From positions 31,235-95,234 of the forward strand of contig DATNQM010000031.1 in assembly GCA_036704045.1 (NCBI GenBank): 64,000 bases of DNA, given 5' to 3'. The notes beneath the pieces were generated by a model. It saw nothing but the letters and a program-made list of their open reading frames with translations, searched no databases and was not told the origin of the DNA. Every line of letters starts with the position of its first letter. The first letter of the stretch is position 1. This DNA comes from Ancylothrix sp036704045 (GTDB lineage Bacteria > Cyanobacteriota > Cyanobacteriia > Cyanobacteriales > Oscillatoriaceae). Below are positions 26,670 through 35,559 of this stretch, piece after piece. The position numbers and the translations under genes are program-made.

Positions 26670-27497
26670 ATGGCTTTATATAAAAATCTCATTTATAGCT
26701 TTTGTATCTTTTTATCCTTACAATTTTTCAGTCTCACCACAAAATCTAGCGCCGCTTCTATTGAGTTGCAAACAAACCCAAAAGTAAGCCAAGACATTCC
26801 TGAACCGGCCGGCCCCGGCACTCCCGGCCGTAGTGTCCCTGGTGGAACTTTTGTTCGCTTTGAACCACCGGCCAACCTTCCTGGTTTGGGAGTTCCTAGT
26901 CGTGGTGGTGAACCCTCAGTGCCACCTGATTTTGGCGTTCCTAATCGTGGCGCACCCTCAGTCCAACCTCAAGATTATCGCTGTGAACCGGCCACCCTAC
27001 TTTTACCCTTCGGTAATATTGGCTTAACCGTATCCGAGTATCCTACCTTTTTTGTTGGCGTTACCCGGTATGCCAAAAATGGGATATTTACTTTACAAGA
27101 TGAAAACGGCAAAACAATTTATGAAATTTCAATTCCTCTGAATGAAAACCTGGGTGTATTTGCCATAAACTTGCCAAAAACAGGCCCCGGCTTAGAAATA
27201 GGCAAATACTATAGCTGGTCTTTTATCCTAGTCTACAGCCCCACACTACAAGGAATGGCTGAAGGCGTGATTAGTCGTATCGAAATTGACAGAAATTTAC
27301 AGGAAGAATTAGCTGAAGCAAATTCTTTAGAACGTGCTGTTTTATACGCTAAAAATGGCATTTGGTTTGATACCCTTAGCACCCTTGCTGATGAGATTCG
27401 TCGGCAGGAACCGAACAATAAATTATTCGTCAATGAATGGCAACAATTACTCAATTCCGAAGGGTTAAGGGCAGTTTCCCAAATGCCTTTAAATTGA
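26670..27497 (+). CDS. DUF928-domain exported protein (copy 1)
   Basis: A 275-residue protein with a signal peptide (SFCIFLSLQFFSLTTKSSAA). A Gly/Pro-rich region carries TPGRSVPGGTFVRFEPP. Then comes the DUF928 body with LLLPFGNIGLTVSEYPTFFV, LEIGKYYSWSF and AKNGIWFDTLSTL. DUF928 proteins are mostly cyanobacterial and sit beside CHASE2 or CHAT genes, and their biochemical role is unknown. The start is supported by GAGGAGG. Its stop lies 52 bases before a paralogue, with the CHASE2 cyclase next, so this is an apparent operon. Confidence 0.85.
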   Translation: MALYKNLIYSFCIFLSLQFFSLTTKSSAASIELQTNPKVSQDIPEPAGPGTPGRSVPGGTFVRFEPPANLPGLGVPSRGGEPSVPPDFGVPNRGAPSVQPQDYRCEPATLLLPFGNIGLTVSEYPTFFVGVTRYAKNGIFTLQDENGKTIYEISIPLNENLGVFAINLPKTGPGLEIGKYYSWSFILVYSPTLQGMAEGVISRIEIDRNLQEELAEANSLERAVLYAKNGIWFDTLSTLADEIRRQEPNNKLFVNEWQQLLNSEGLRAVSQMPLN

Positions 27498-27549
27498 TTT
27501 AAAAATGTTGAGCAAAATTAAATTTACCTTGCTAAAAAAAGGAAAAGAT

Positions 27550-28377
27550 ATGTTTTATCTAAAAACAGTGTTTTATTCGAGTATTTTTGCTTTATTGGGT
27601 ACGCAACTTTTTGCTTTATCCGTAGAGGCCGGTGTCCAGCCTCAAGAAATCCCTAAATTCAGCGAAGTGACTCCTGAACCACCCAATAGCGGCACCCCCA
27701 CAAACAGCTTACCAGGGGGTACTTATGTGCGCTTTGAACCTCCGGCAGGTGCGGTACCAACGCCCGACACGAGGAGAGATCCTGGTATATGCCCAGTTTT
27801 ACAAGAGGACGTATCACCAAGCCTATCACCGGGGGGAGAAATGAAAGGCCCACCCATAACAGCGCTTCTTCCCCAACAAAATTTTGGTTTAACTTATGCA
27901 GAGTATCCAACGTTTTTTATTTATATTCCAGCAGGAGGTTTAGGGGGGCAGTTAATTTTGCAAGATGAAGCTGGGAATGATGTTCAGGAAATAGATGTTA
28001 ATTTGAAACAAAAAGCCGGTGTGATTGGTGTAAATTTGTCAAAAAGTCGTCCTGGTTTAGAAATTGGTAAAAATTATCGCTGGTTTTTTGTTTTGGTTTG
28101 CACCCCAGAAAAACGAGAGAATGATCGAATTGTTACCGGATGGGTAAAACGAACTACAATTGACTCGGATTTAAAGACGAAATTAGATAAGGCCAATCCT
28201 TTAGAAAAAGCAGATTTATACGCTAAAAATGGTATTTGGTTTGAGGCTTTAAGTACGCTGGCTAAGATCCGATTAGATAACCCGAAAAATGATGAATTTA
28301 TTAAACAATGGAAAGAATTTTTAAAATCCGGTGGGCTTCAAAATATAGCCGCAATGCCTTTAATTGCGCCAAGATAA
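27550..28377 (+). CDS. DUF928-domain exported protein (copy 2)
   Basis: About 275 residues and clearly paralogous to the preceding gene: PGGTYVRFEPPAG, NFGLTYAEYPTFFIYIP, RPGLEIGKNYRWFFVLVC and ADLYAKNGIWFEALSTLAK align with copy 1. The signal peptide is YSSIFALLGTQLFALSVEAG. The ATG at 27550 is preferred because AAGGAAA precedes it, while the frame also opens at 27505. The two copies differ in the segment between the Gly/Pro region and the body. It is followed after 34 bases by the CHASE2 cyclase. Confidence 0.85.
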   Translation: MFYLKTVFYSSIFALLGTQLFALSVEAGVQPQEIPKFSEVTPEPPNSGTPTNSLPGGTYVRFEPPAGAVPTPDTRRDPGICPVLQEDVSPSLSPGGEMKGPPITALLPQQNFGLTYAEYPTFFIYIPAGGLGGQLILQDEAGNDVQEIDVNLKQKAGVIGVNLSKSRPGLEIGKNYRWFFVLVCTPEKRENDRIVTGWVKRTTIDSDLKTKLDKANPLEKADLYAKNGIWFEALSTLAKIRLDNPKNDEFIKQWKEFLKSGGLQNIAAMPLIAPR

Positions 28378-28411
28378 GACTGGAGAGCAATTAAAAGTAG
28401 GTTAGGAGTCT

Positions 28412-30319
28412 ATGTGGGCAAAACTAAAAAAAATTGTTTGGGAAGGGCGGTGTGTTTTAATTGCGGCGCCAACTATTGCTACATTGACGATTGGCTTGCG
28501 TTTAACCGGCCTTTTGCAGTTGTTAGAATGGGCTGCTTATGACCAGTTTTTTAGTTTGCGTAAGCCGGAGAATGTTGATTCTCGAATTGTGATTGTTGCG
28601 ATTAATGAACCGGATATTTTGGAGGCCGGTCAGTGGCCAATTCCTGATGTAATGTTGGCAGATTTATTAACAAAAATTAGGCAACAAAAACCACGAGCAA
28701 TAGGGTTTGATTTATTTCGTCCGTTTCCGGTTCAACCTGGTTCAAAAGCTTTAATTGATGTGTTTAAAACAACGCCTAATTTAATTGGGGTTGAAAAATT
28801 GGTGCCGGATGCTTCTGGGGCTGTAATTGCTCCACCAACTGTTTTAGCTGAGCAAAATCAAGTGGCGGCGATTGATTTTATTTTAGATGGTGATGGGAAG
28901 TTAAGGCGGTCTTTAATTTCTTTGAAACCACCAGGGAGTAAGACAAGATTATCTCTGGGGGCAAAGTTGGCTTTGATGTATTTAAACCCAGCGATTAAGT
29001 TTGAGGTGGTGGATGCGTCAAAACAAGTTTATAAGTTGGGTAAGCTTGTTTTAGAACCGTTTGAGGCTAATGATGGGGGGTATGTTAGAAGTGATAGTGG
29101 GGGCTATCAAGTTTTGTTGAATTTTCGCGGGGCACCGGGGAGTTTTAAAACTGTGTCTATGACGAAAGTTTTGCGAAATGAAATAGCTGCGGATGTGTTG
29201 AGAGATAAGATTGTTTTGATTGGTTCAACGGCGCAAAGTTTGCGAGATTTTTTTATTACTCCTTATAGTAAAAGTGTGTTTGCAATTCCTGAGCCTATGA
29301 CGGGGGTAGAAATTCATGCGAATTTAACTAGTCAGTTAATTAGTGGGGCTTTGGATGGTCGTTTGATGATTCGGGTTTGGGATGAGCCGGTGGAGTGGTT
29401 ATGGGTGTTTGGTTGGTCTTGGTTGGGGGCAATTTTAGGTTGGGTTTTTCGGGCTAGTCGATGGACAATTTGTGTGTTTATTTTGGCCGGTTTAGGGTTG
29501 TGGTTGCTGGCGTTTTTTCTGTTTTTAGAGGGGTGGTGGGTGCCGGTGGTGCCGCCGTTTTTAGCTTTAGCAGGATCGGCTATTTCTATTACTGGTTATA
29601 TTGCGGTAATGGAAAGAGAAGACCGTTATATGATGATGGGTTTATTTGGTCGTCATGTGACTCCAAAAATTGCTGAGGCAATTTGGCAACAGCGTGAACA
29701 ATTATTAAAACAGGGGCAAATTTTTGGTCAAAAAATGACAGCAACTGTTTTGTTTACAGATATTAAGGGGTTTACGTCTATTGCTGAAAATATAGACCCG
29801 GAAACTTTGATGTTGTGGTTAAATGAATATATGAATGCAATGGCGGAATTAGTGTTAGAACATGAGGGGGTGATTGATAAGTATATTGGGGATGCAATTA
29901 TGGCTTTGTTTGGGGTGCCGGTGCCTCGTAATACGGAGGCGGAAGTGGCAGAAGATGCTTTGTCGGCGGTGTCTTGTGCGCTGGCGATGGCAGAAAGGTT
30001 GATAATGTTAAATGCAGGCTGGAAAAAACGTGGTTTACCTACTATTTCTATGCGGGTAGGAATTGCTACGGGTACGGTGGTTGCGGGGAGTTTAGGTAGT
30101 ATTCACCGTCAAGATTATACGGCGATTGGTGATAGTGTGAATGTGGCGGCTCGTTTAGAAAGTTATGATAAAAGTATGGGGGGAAATAGTCGTTGTCGAA
30201 TTTTGATTTCTGAGGATACTTATCAATATATTAAAGATCAGTTTTATGCTGAGTTTTTGGTGCGGGTGAGTTTAAAAGGTAGAAAGCAACCGATTAAGAT
30301 TTATCAGGTGCCGGGGTGA
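28412..30319 (+). CDS. CHASE2-domain adenylate cyclase
   Basis: A 635-residue membrane sensor. After an N-terminal helix, the CHASE2 domain (about residues 30-320, with RIVIVAINEPDI and IGFDLFRPF) faces outside. Three hydrophobic helices follow around residues 330-395. The class III cyclase domain has FTDIKGFTSIAEN and IDKYIGDAIMALFG (both metal Asp), then DYTAIGDSVNVAARLES. The Lys before YIGD and the Asp before YTAIGD are the pair that selects ATP, so cAMP is the likely product. The two DUF928 proteins upstream are probably its extracytoplasmic partners. Confidence 0.9.
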   Translation: MWAKLKKIVWEGRCVLIAAPTIATLTIGLRLTGLLQLLEWAAYDQFFSLRKPENVDSRIVIVAINEPDILEAGQWPIPDVMLADLLTKIRQQKPRAIGFDLFRPFPVQPGSKALIDVFKTTPNLIGVEKLVPDASGAVIAPPTVLAEQNQVAAIDFILDGDGKLRRSLISLKPPGSKTRLSLGAKLALMYLNPAIKFEVVDASKQVYKLGKLVLEPFEANDGGYVRSDSGGYQVLLNFRGAPGSFKTVSMTKVLRNEIAADVLRDKIVLIGSTAQSLRDFFITPYSKSVFAIPEPMTGVEIHANLTSQLISGALDGRLMIRVWDEPVEWLWVFGWSWLGAILGWVFRASRWTICVFILAGLGLWLLAFFLFLEGWWVPVVPPFLALAGSAISITGYIAVMEREDRYMMMGLFGRHVTPKIAEAIWQQREQLLKQGQIFGQKMTATVLFTDIKGFTSIAENIDPETLMLWLNEYMNAMAELVLEHEGVIDKYIGDAIMALFGVPVPRNTEAEVAEDALSAVSCALAMAERLIMLNAGWKKRGLPTISMRVGIATGTVVAGSLGSIHRQDYTAIGDSVNVAARLESYDKSMGGNSRCRILISEDTYQYIKDQFYAEFLVRVSLKGRKQPIKIYQVPG

Positions 30320-30642
30320 TTTTTATGGCTTTTGTTTTTTAAAGTGTGATGTTGCTTGCTCCTAGCCCCAATTAGTTTATTAGATTACCATAAATTTCAT
30401 AACGCAGATGTACACAGATAATTTATCTGTGTACATCTATTCATATGTTTGGTTAATTTTTATTATCTTTTCAGCTAATTTTGACTAGAAGTTGCTTTTG
30501 ATTGACCGGTTATTTATGTTTGTGTATCGCTATGTATTGATAAGGCCGGTGTTTTCAAAGTTGAAGATTTTTCTCTAGTCTGCTGTCATCATAAAGGATG
30601 AATTGTTTTCCCAACCAGCAAAGTATTTTTGACTACGAAATT
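30320..30642. other. Intergenic region between convergent genes, with a palindrome
   Basis: About 320 bases after the cyclase gene. It contains the palindrome at 30406-30438. The rest is AT-rich, and I see no gene in it. Confidence 0.45.
30406..30438. repeat. Near-perfect 33-bp palindrome
   Basis: Two 16-bp arms (AGATGTACACAGATAA and its complement) lie around a single central base. Related fragments appear near 6015-6040 and 35535, so it may be a dispersed palindromic element. It could also act as a bidirectional terminator. Confidence 0.8.
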
Positions 30643-30987
30643 CTAGGCAAAAGACTGAAGATCCAAACCGCACTCATCTACCAAGTAGCACATAGCCCGA
30701 AACCGCAAACCCATCAACTGATCATAAAACGGGTTTAACTTGCACATGGGGGGAATATGACCTATTTTTTGACCAAACAAAACAATATCACGAGCAAAAG
30801 GGCATTGGGCTGGAATTGCTTTGTATAAAAATTCTGCCAATTGACGATCCCTAATTTCTATTTCGTCTACACGATTTCGCAGGACTTTTAATACATCAAA
30901 ATTTGCCTTTTTAATGGCTTTAAAATTGTCCCAGATTGCCGAAAAAGCAGACCGGAGGTTAGGAGTTTGATCGTTGGTGCAAATCAT
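30643..30987 (-). CDS. Mo-dependent nitrogenase C-terminal domain-containing protein (Mo-nitro_C)
   Basis: A 114-residue protein whose C-terminal half matches the family named for the Mo-dependent nitrogenase C-terminus: GHIPPMCKLNPFYDQLMGLR followed by FRAMCYLVDECG. In cyanobacteria this short standalone family is widespread, also in species that do not fix nitrogen, so the name is not evidence of nitrogenase. The N-terminal part is helical and polar. The function is unknown. It is preceded by 625 bases of non-coding DNA. Confidence 0.8.
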   Translation of the reverse strand: MICTNDQTPNLRSAFSAIWDNFKAIKKANFDVLKVLRNRVDEIEIRDRQLAEFLYKAIPAQCPFARDIVLFGQKIGHIPPMCKLNPFYDQLMGLRFRAMCYLVDECGLDLQSFA

Positions 30988-31612
30988 AGAAGTTTCCTCA
31001 ACTATTTCAAAAAATTAAAAGTTGTTTAATGGAAGTTGCGCCATCTATTTGTATCTTGACACAAGATTTGATGAATGGTTCCATCTCATGCAAACAAAAG
31101 TCCAAACCTTTTGATAAGTTTAAATTAACTCCTCGGACTTTAGCCAGCGCAAGATGAGATATTGATAACATTTAGCAAATTTTGGTCGTAGGTTTACTTA
31201 TAAAAGCTAAAAAACGACCTGCACTAACCTAAGCCATTGATTAGATTTATGGAACTCATAGAAAAGGTCAGCGTGCCAAATTTTTGTTCCCATCATCTCT
31301 ATCTCTTATTTAAAAACTTCTATTATCAAACGAGCAGTACCTTTCGGTAGATTTTTATTCCTACTCCCTGTTACTCCTTATTAAATAGATGAGCGAAATT
31401 ATGATAAATTCTCTCTCATTCCTTAAATATTTACCCCGTCAATAGGCGGAGAAGAATTAGAAGAATAGGGGGTCAATGGGCGCGAGGAGTCACAATGAAT
31501 ACTGTTTTTAAACTGGTATAGGAGGACTATCTGAGAAACTCTGTCCCGTTTTTATTAAAAAAATATGTGCGGGCTTTAACCGGAGGCACAAATAGGTTGT
31601 CTTTTACTAATT
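30988..31612. promoter_or_regulatory. Long intergenic region upstream of the Mo-nitro_C gene
   Basis: A 625-base gap between two minus-strand genes. A very short plus-strand frame at 31495-31521 (MNTVFKLV) has an unusually good ribosome site (GAGGAGT) but only eight codons, so it is either a leader peptide or chance. No RNA gene or riboswitch was recognised. Confidence 0.4.
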
Positions 31613-32947
31613 TTACCAATCAATACAACCTTCAATTAAGCCTTCAACACCAGAAACCGGCCTAATTTTAACGTTTAATTTTTCGGCAACCTCAGCAACA
31701 GAAAGATCATCCAAAAATAAAGTATCTCCAGCCTTTAACATAACCGAAGGTAATAAAATTCCATCGCCTAAATTTTTTCCCTGTAAATTATCCAATAAAT
31801 CTTGACCTGTAAGCAAACCTGTTACGGTCATTTTTTGGCCCCAATAATTGCTATTCATTGCTACCATTTCAACTTCTAACCCGTTGATAGAATTTAATTT
31901 TTCAACAATGGGTAAAAAGGCTTTTTCTACGGCATTACCAACTACCCAAATTAAGCGTTTCCTAGGAGAAGCCGTAGATATTTTTAGTTTGTTAAAAGCT
32001 TCATCAAATTGAGTTAAAAATTGACGAATAGAACCAACTCCATTGCCAATTTGTGGGTAATCTTCATAAAAAGAAGCCGGTGGTAAATCTTGTCCGGCAA
32101 TTAAAAACCACTCATCGGCTAACCAAATACAATTACCCTTCTTTTTGCCGCCTAATTCTGCCTGTAAACTTTGTACTTGAGCAATAACTTCCTGGGCTTT
32201 TTCTGGAGTTACAGGTATTAATTCATCCTCAACCGGCCTAAATTTTGTTAACCCCACCGGCACCACTGCTACTGATGCCACCGCCGGCACTTTTCCTGTA
32301 TAAAAACTAGCCAAATCTTTCAAGGTTTGTGTTAAATGTAAACCATCATTAATGCCCGGACAAACCACTACCTGAGCATGAATTTGTAACCGGCGTTTCT
32401 GAAACCATTTTAACTGTTCCAAAATCTTCCCAGCGCGAGCATTTTTTAACAACCTAATTCTTACCTCTGCTTCCGTTGCATGAACAGAAACATAAAGCGG
32501 AGAAAGGCGCATCATTTCAATTCTATCCCACTCTTTTTGTGTTAAATTCGTAAGAGTAAGATAGGAGCCATAAAGAAAACTTAAACGATAATCATCATCG
32601 CGTAAATAAAGCGTTTCTCGCTTTCCAGGCGGCTGCTGATCAATAAAACAAAAAGGACAACGATTATTACACTGAATCAACCCATCAAACAAAGCAGACT
32701 CAAACTCTAAACCTAAATCTTCATCATAATCTTTCTCGATTTCTACTTTATGCGTTTTTCCTCTTCCATCTAACACCTCTAACTCTAAAAATTCATCGGC
32801 ACACAAAAAATTATAATCAATCAAATCGCGCGGACGTTGACCATTAATTGCTACAATTTTATCTCCCGCTTCAAAGCCAATTTCTGCGGCAATTGAATCC
32901 GTAATAACTTTTGTAATTAACGCTGGTTTTATTGTGGTTTCACTCAT
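31613..32947 (-). CDS. TIGR03279-type radical SAM protein (PDZ and DUF512)
   Basis: A 444-residue protein of a cyanobacterial Fe-S oxidoreductase family. The N-terminal PDZ-like segment (IAAEIGFEAGDKIVAINGQR) is followed by a radical SAM cluster motif, CNNRCPFCFIDQ (CxxxCxxC). The C-terminal DUF512 region includes LIWVVGNAVEKAFLPIVE and VTGLLTGQDLLD. TIGR03279 proteins are conserved in cyanobacteria, with chlorophyll or photosystem roles suggested but not proven to my knowledge. It lies downstream of the coiled-coil gene on the same strand after 32 bases. Confidence 0.9.
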   Translation of the reverse strand: MSETTIKPALITKVITDSIAAEIGFEAGDKIVAINGQRPRDLIDYNFLCADEFLELEVLDGRGKTHKVEIEKDYDEDLGLEFESALFDGLIQCNNRCPFCFIDQQPPGKRETLYLRDDDYRLSFLYGSYLTLTNLTQKEWDRIEMMRLSPLYVSVHATEAEVRIRLLKNARAGKILEQLKWFQKRRLQIHAQVVVCPGINDGLHLTQTLKDLASFYTGKVPAVASVAVVPVGLTKFRPVEDELIPVTPEKAQEVIAQVQSLQAELGGKKKGNCIWLADEWFLIAGQDLPPASFYEDYPQIGNGVGSIRQFLTQFDEAFNKLKISTASPRKRLIWVVGNAVEKAFLPIVEKLNSINGLEVEMVAMNSNYWGQKMTVTGLLTGQDLLDNLQGKNLGDGILLPSVMLKAGDTLFLDDLSVAEVAEKLNVKIRPVSGVEGLIEGCIDW

Positions 32948-32979
32948 TTTTTTTGTGTTTTTTATATAAAAAAATCTGT

Positions 32980-33354
32980 TTATTGCTTATTTTTAATCAA
33001 AAAATCGATAATTTTTTCTAACCTTGCTACTCCTGCATTGGTTGAAGCTAAAGCAGCGTCTAAATGAAATACAGTTTCATCAAAACTATCGAGAGTTTCT
33101 TGCTGACGTTCAATAATATCTTGCTGGCGTTCGATTAAATGCTGCTCTTTTTCAACAACATCATTAGTTTTATTTTGAGAATCTAGCAAAAAGCTTTGAG
33201 AATCTAACAGCCGAGCAATCATTTGGGAGATTGTAGTTTGTTGTTTCACATAAGCTAACATAGCCTCTTCTATTCTCTTTTGACCTTCAGCGAGTTGGTT
33301 AACGGAATTTGCCAGCCGGTCTAATCGTTCATCTGTCCACTGTTCAATATCCAT
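32980..33354 (-). CDS. Coiled-coil protein, 124 aa
   Basis: Not a named family. The sequence is almost entirely heptad-rich helix (NVVEKEQHLIERQQDIIERQ-like register around residues 60-100), with near repeats LLDSQ/LLDSQ and ERQQ/ERQQ. There is no signal peptide. It is probably a small oligomeric coiled coil. It is followed after 32 bases by the TIGR03279 gene and may be co-transcribed. Confidence 0.6.
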   Translation of the reverse strand: MDIEQWTDERLDRLANSVNQLAEGQKRIEEAMLAYVKQQTTISQMIARLLDSQSFLLDSQNKTNDVVEKEQHLIERQQDIIERQQETLDSFDETVFHLDAALASTNAGVARLEKIIDFLIKNKQ

Positions 33355-33463
33355 TTTTTTGTGGTTTTTCGTATTTTACAATTTTTTTGAGTGTTTTGTA
33401 AACTTGAAAAGCCCGCAGGAGGCGAGCTTTATTTTTGGTGTTTTTTTTAAACAAATCGGAGGG

Positions 33464-34411
33464 TTAACTATTGGGCAGAATTTCCGTATAAATTGCTCCC
33501 AAAATTAAAATTCCAAAAAGCAATCTGTACCAAACAAAAAGCCAAGTATTTTGAGTTTGTAAAAACTTTAATAACCAAGCAATACAAGCATAAGAAACTA
33601 CTCCAGCCGAAACAATTCCTACAATTAAAGGCAGTGGGCCGGTGGCTGGAATTTCTTTAATTGCATCCTTCATTTCTACCAAACCTGCTAAAGTAATTGC
33701 CGGAATTCCTAGCAAAAATGAAAACCTTGCCGCCGCTGCTCTTTCTAACCCTAAAAACAGACCGGCTGTTAAGGTTGAACCAGAACGAGAACAACCCGGA
33801 ATTAAGGCTATTGCCTGAGCTAAACCCATTAAGATACCATCTTTTAAGTTGACCTGATTGTAATCACGTTTGCGGTGACTTATTTTTTCGGCAATTGCCA
33901 AAAGTAAAGACATAAAAATTGAAGCGAAAGCAATTGCTGCTAAACTGCGTAAAGGCGAATTATCAAAATCTGGAATCAAAAATTTAATTAAAAGTCCGCC
34001 AATAATAATAGGGAAACTTCCTAAAATAATTCCTAATCCCACTTGAAACTCTTGGCTATCATATTCACGCCGCAAAATAGCCTGAATAGAACCCCTAATA
34101 ACGTCTGTTATATCTTTCCAGAAATACCATAATACTGCGGCAATACTGCCTAATTGAATGACAGCTGTATAGGCTACGCCTGGATCACCCCAACCAAACA
34201 CCACAGGTACCACTTTTAAGTGTGCTGTGCTGCTGATGGGCAAAAACTCTGTCAAGCCTTGCACAATACCTAAAACTAGCGCCTCAAATATATCAATCTT
34301 CCCGACATCCCCCCCCACCGGCACCGGAGTTTGGGCCAACAACTTCATGGGTACAGTCAAAAGCAAGCCGGCACTTAACCACATCAAAAACTTAATTCTT
34401 AATAAACCCAT
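33464..34411 (-). CDS. uppP: Undecaprenyl-diphosphate phosphatase (UppP/BacA)
   Basis: About 315 residues of a polytopic membrane enzyme that recycles the lipid carrier for peptidoglycan and glycan synthesis. The diagnostic motifs are LVLGIVQGLTEFLPISSTAH ([E/Q]xxxE plus PISSTAH) and PGCSRSGSTLTAGLFLGL. An additional N-terminal hydrophobic segment (FLMWLSAGLLLTVPMKLLAQ) is common in cyanobacterial forms. The start at 34411 is chosen because GAGGAG stands about nine bases upstream, although the frame opens at 34462. It is divergent from the DUF3120 gene. Confidence 0.92.
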   Translation of the reverse strand: MGLLRIKFLMWLSAGLLLTVPMKLLAQTPVPVGGDVGKIDIFEALVLGIVQGLTEFLPISSTAHLKVVPVVFGWGDPGVAYTAVIQLGSIAAVLWYFWKDITDVIRGSIQAILRREYDSQEFQVGLGIILGSFPIIIGGLLIKFLIPDFDNSPLRSLAAIAFASIFMSLLLAIAEKISHRKRDYNQVNLKDGILMGLAQAIALIPGCSRSGSTLTAGLFLGLERAAAARFSFLLGIPAITLAGLVEMKDAIKEIPATGPLPLIVGIVSAGVVSYACIAWLLKFLQTQNTWLFVWYRLLFGILILGAIYTEILPNS

Positions 34412-34590
34412 ACGCTTAGACTCCTCTGTGTTTGCTTTAGAAAAAAGACCACTTGCCAGCAACGATACTAGCTGATTTGTGGAGTTTCATGATATGGGCT
34501 AAAATTTATTTAAGAGAAATGCCCCCCTGGGGGGATATTTTTGTGATATCTTACATTACATTAAGTTAAGTAAAGAAAATTAAAGAAACC

Positions 34591-35319
34591 TTGTTAAACC
34601 AAACTCTGCCCTCTTACCCCTCAAACCCGCTCCCTGTCAAGACAGACAGCCATTTTTCCGCTGTTGCATCGGGTAAATTTATATTAAGCGAATCTTGGAA
34701 AATCTTTGCAGCCGCAGTTTTTCTCGTCTCAGTGCCGGTGTTTTTCCAAGCCCCCCTCGTCCGAGCGTTTCCAAATCTCAGTTTGGTGTTAACTGCCGGT
34801 TGGGTAGGGTTAGCCTGGACGCTTTTATCCCGCCCCAAAACTAATGTCTGGGGAGATTTATTGCTGGGCTTCACCGGCTCTTGGTTATGCGGTTCAATTT
34901 ATTGGGGCTGGTTACGGTGGGAACCCACTGTGCATTTACCAGTAGAAGCCCTTTGTTTGCCAATAGCTTTATGGTGTTTATATCGCCGCCAATTTTTAGT
35001 AGGAAGTTGGTTTTATCTGGGTTCGCTTTTTGGCACTGCTATTACCGATTTATATTTTTATTTAGCCGGTTTAATTCCTTACTGGCGGCATATTATGGAA
35101 GTTGACCCTGCACTTGCTTTGCCTATTTTACAAAATGCTACAGCCCAAGTAAGAACTCCTTTTGGTATCAGCAGCGCAGCAGTTTTTCTGACTATTCTTT
35201 TAGTAGCAGGTGTTGTTCCTTTGCGTTCAAAACAAGTTTATTGGTGGGCTTTTGGCGGTGCTGTTTTAAGTACAATTTTGGTAGATGGTCTTTTTTGGAT
35301 CGCTGCGAGTCATGCTTAA
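34591..35319 (+). CDS. DUF3120-domain membrane protein
   Basis: About 242 residues with five or six hydrophobic helices. Segments LVRAFPNLSLVLTAGWVGLA, FTGSWLCGSIYWGWLRWEP and YLAGLIPYWRHIMEVDP match the cyanobacterial DUF3120 family. The reading frame starts with TTG at 34591, and no ATG lies in the N-terminal 40 residues, so the exact start is uncertain. Its function is unknown. A hairpin terminator follows. It is divergent from uppP. Confidence 0.8.
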   Translation: MLNQTLPSYPSNPLPVKTDSHFSAVASGKFILSESWKIFAAAVFLVSVPVFFQAPLVRAFPNLSLVLTAGWVGLAWTLLSRPKTNVWGDLLLGFTGSWLCGSIYWGWLRWEPTVHLPVEALCLPIALWCLYRRQFLVGSWFYLGSLFGTAITDLYFYLAGLIPYWRHIMEVDPALALPILQNATAQVRTPFGISSAAVFLTILLVAGVVPLRSKQVYWWAFGGAVLSTILVDGLFWIAASHA

Positions 35320-35339
35320 TATTTTTGATTAATCTAATT

Positions 35340-35381
35340 TCTCTCCCCTTTTTCTTTTTTCTTTGCCTATGTGGGGAGAGA
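35340..35381 (+). terminator. Hairpin after the DUF3120 gene
   Basis: The arms TCTCTCCCC (35340-35348) and GGGGAGAGA (35373-35381) form a perfect 9-bp stem with a T-rich 24-nt loop. No strong T-run follows, so termination strength is uncertain. Confidence 0.55.
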
Positions 35382-35559
35382 GATTAATAAAAAAGCTTAC
35401 AAATATTGTTATAAGAAAGTAATTTAGGGACTTTTTCTGTTATCTGAAAGCCAAAAACAGTTTTTAAAAACTAAGGAGATATAGGTTTACAGAGTTCTTA
35501 TATTACCCTAGTCAGAGTGAAAATCCTATATCTCATCTGCGTAGATGGCTAAATTAAGG

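Noticed and set aside
30643..30987. Evidence for nitrogen fixation from the Mo-nitro_C name
   Set aside because: The family is widespread in non-fixing cyanobacteria and no nif gene is present in the window.
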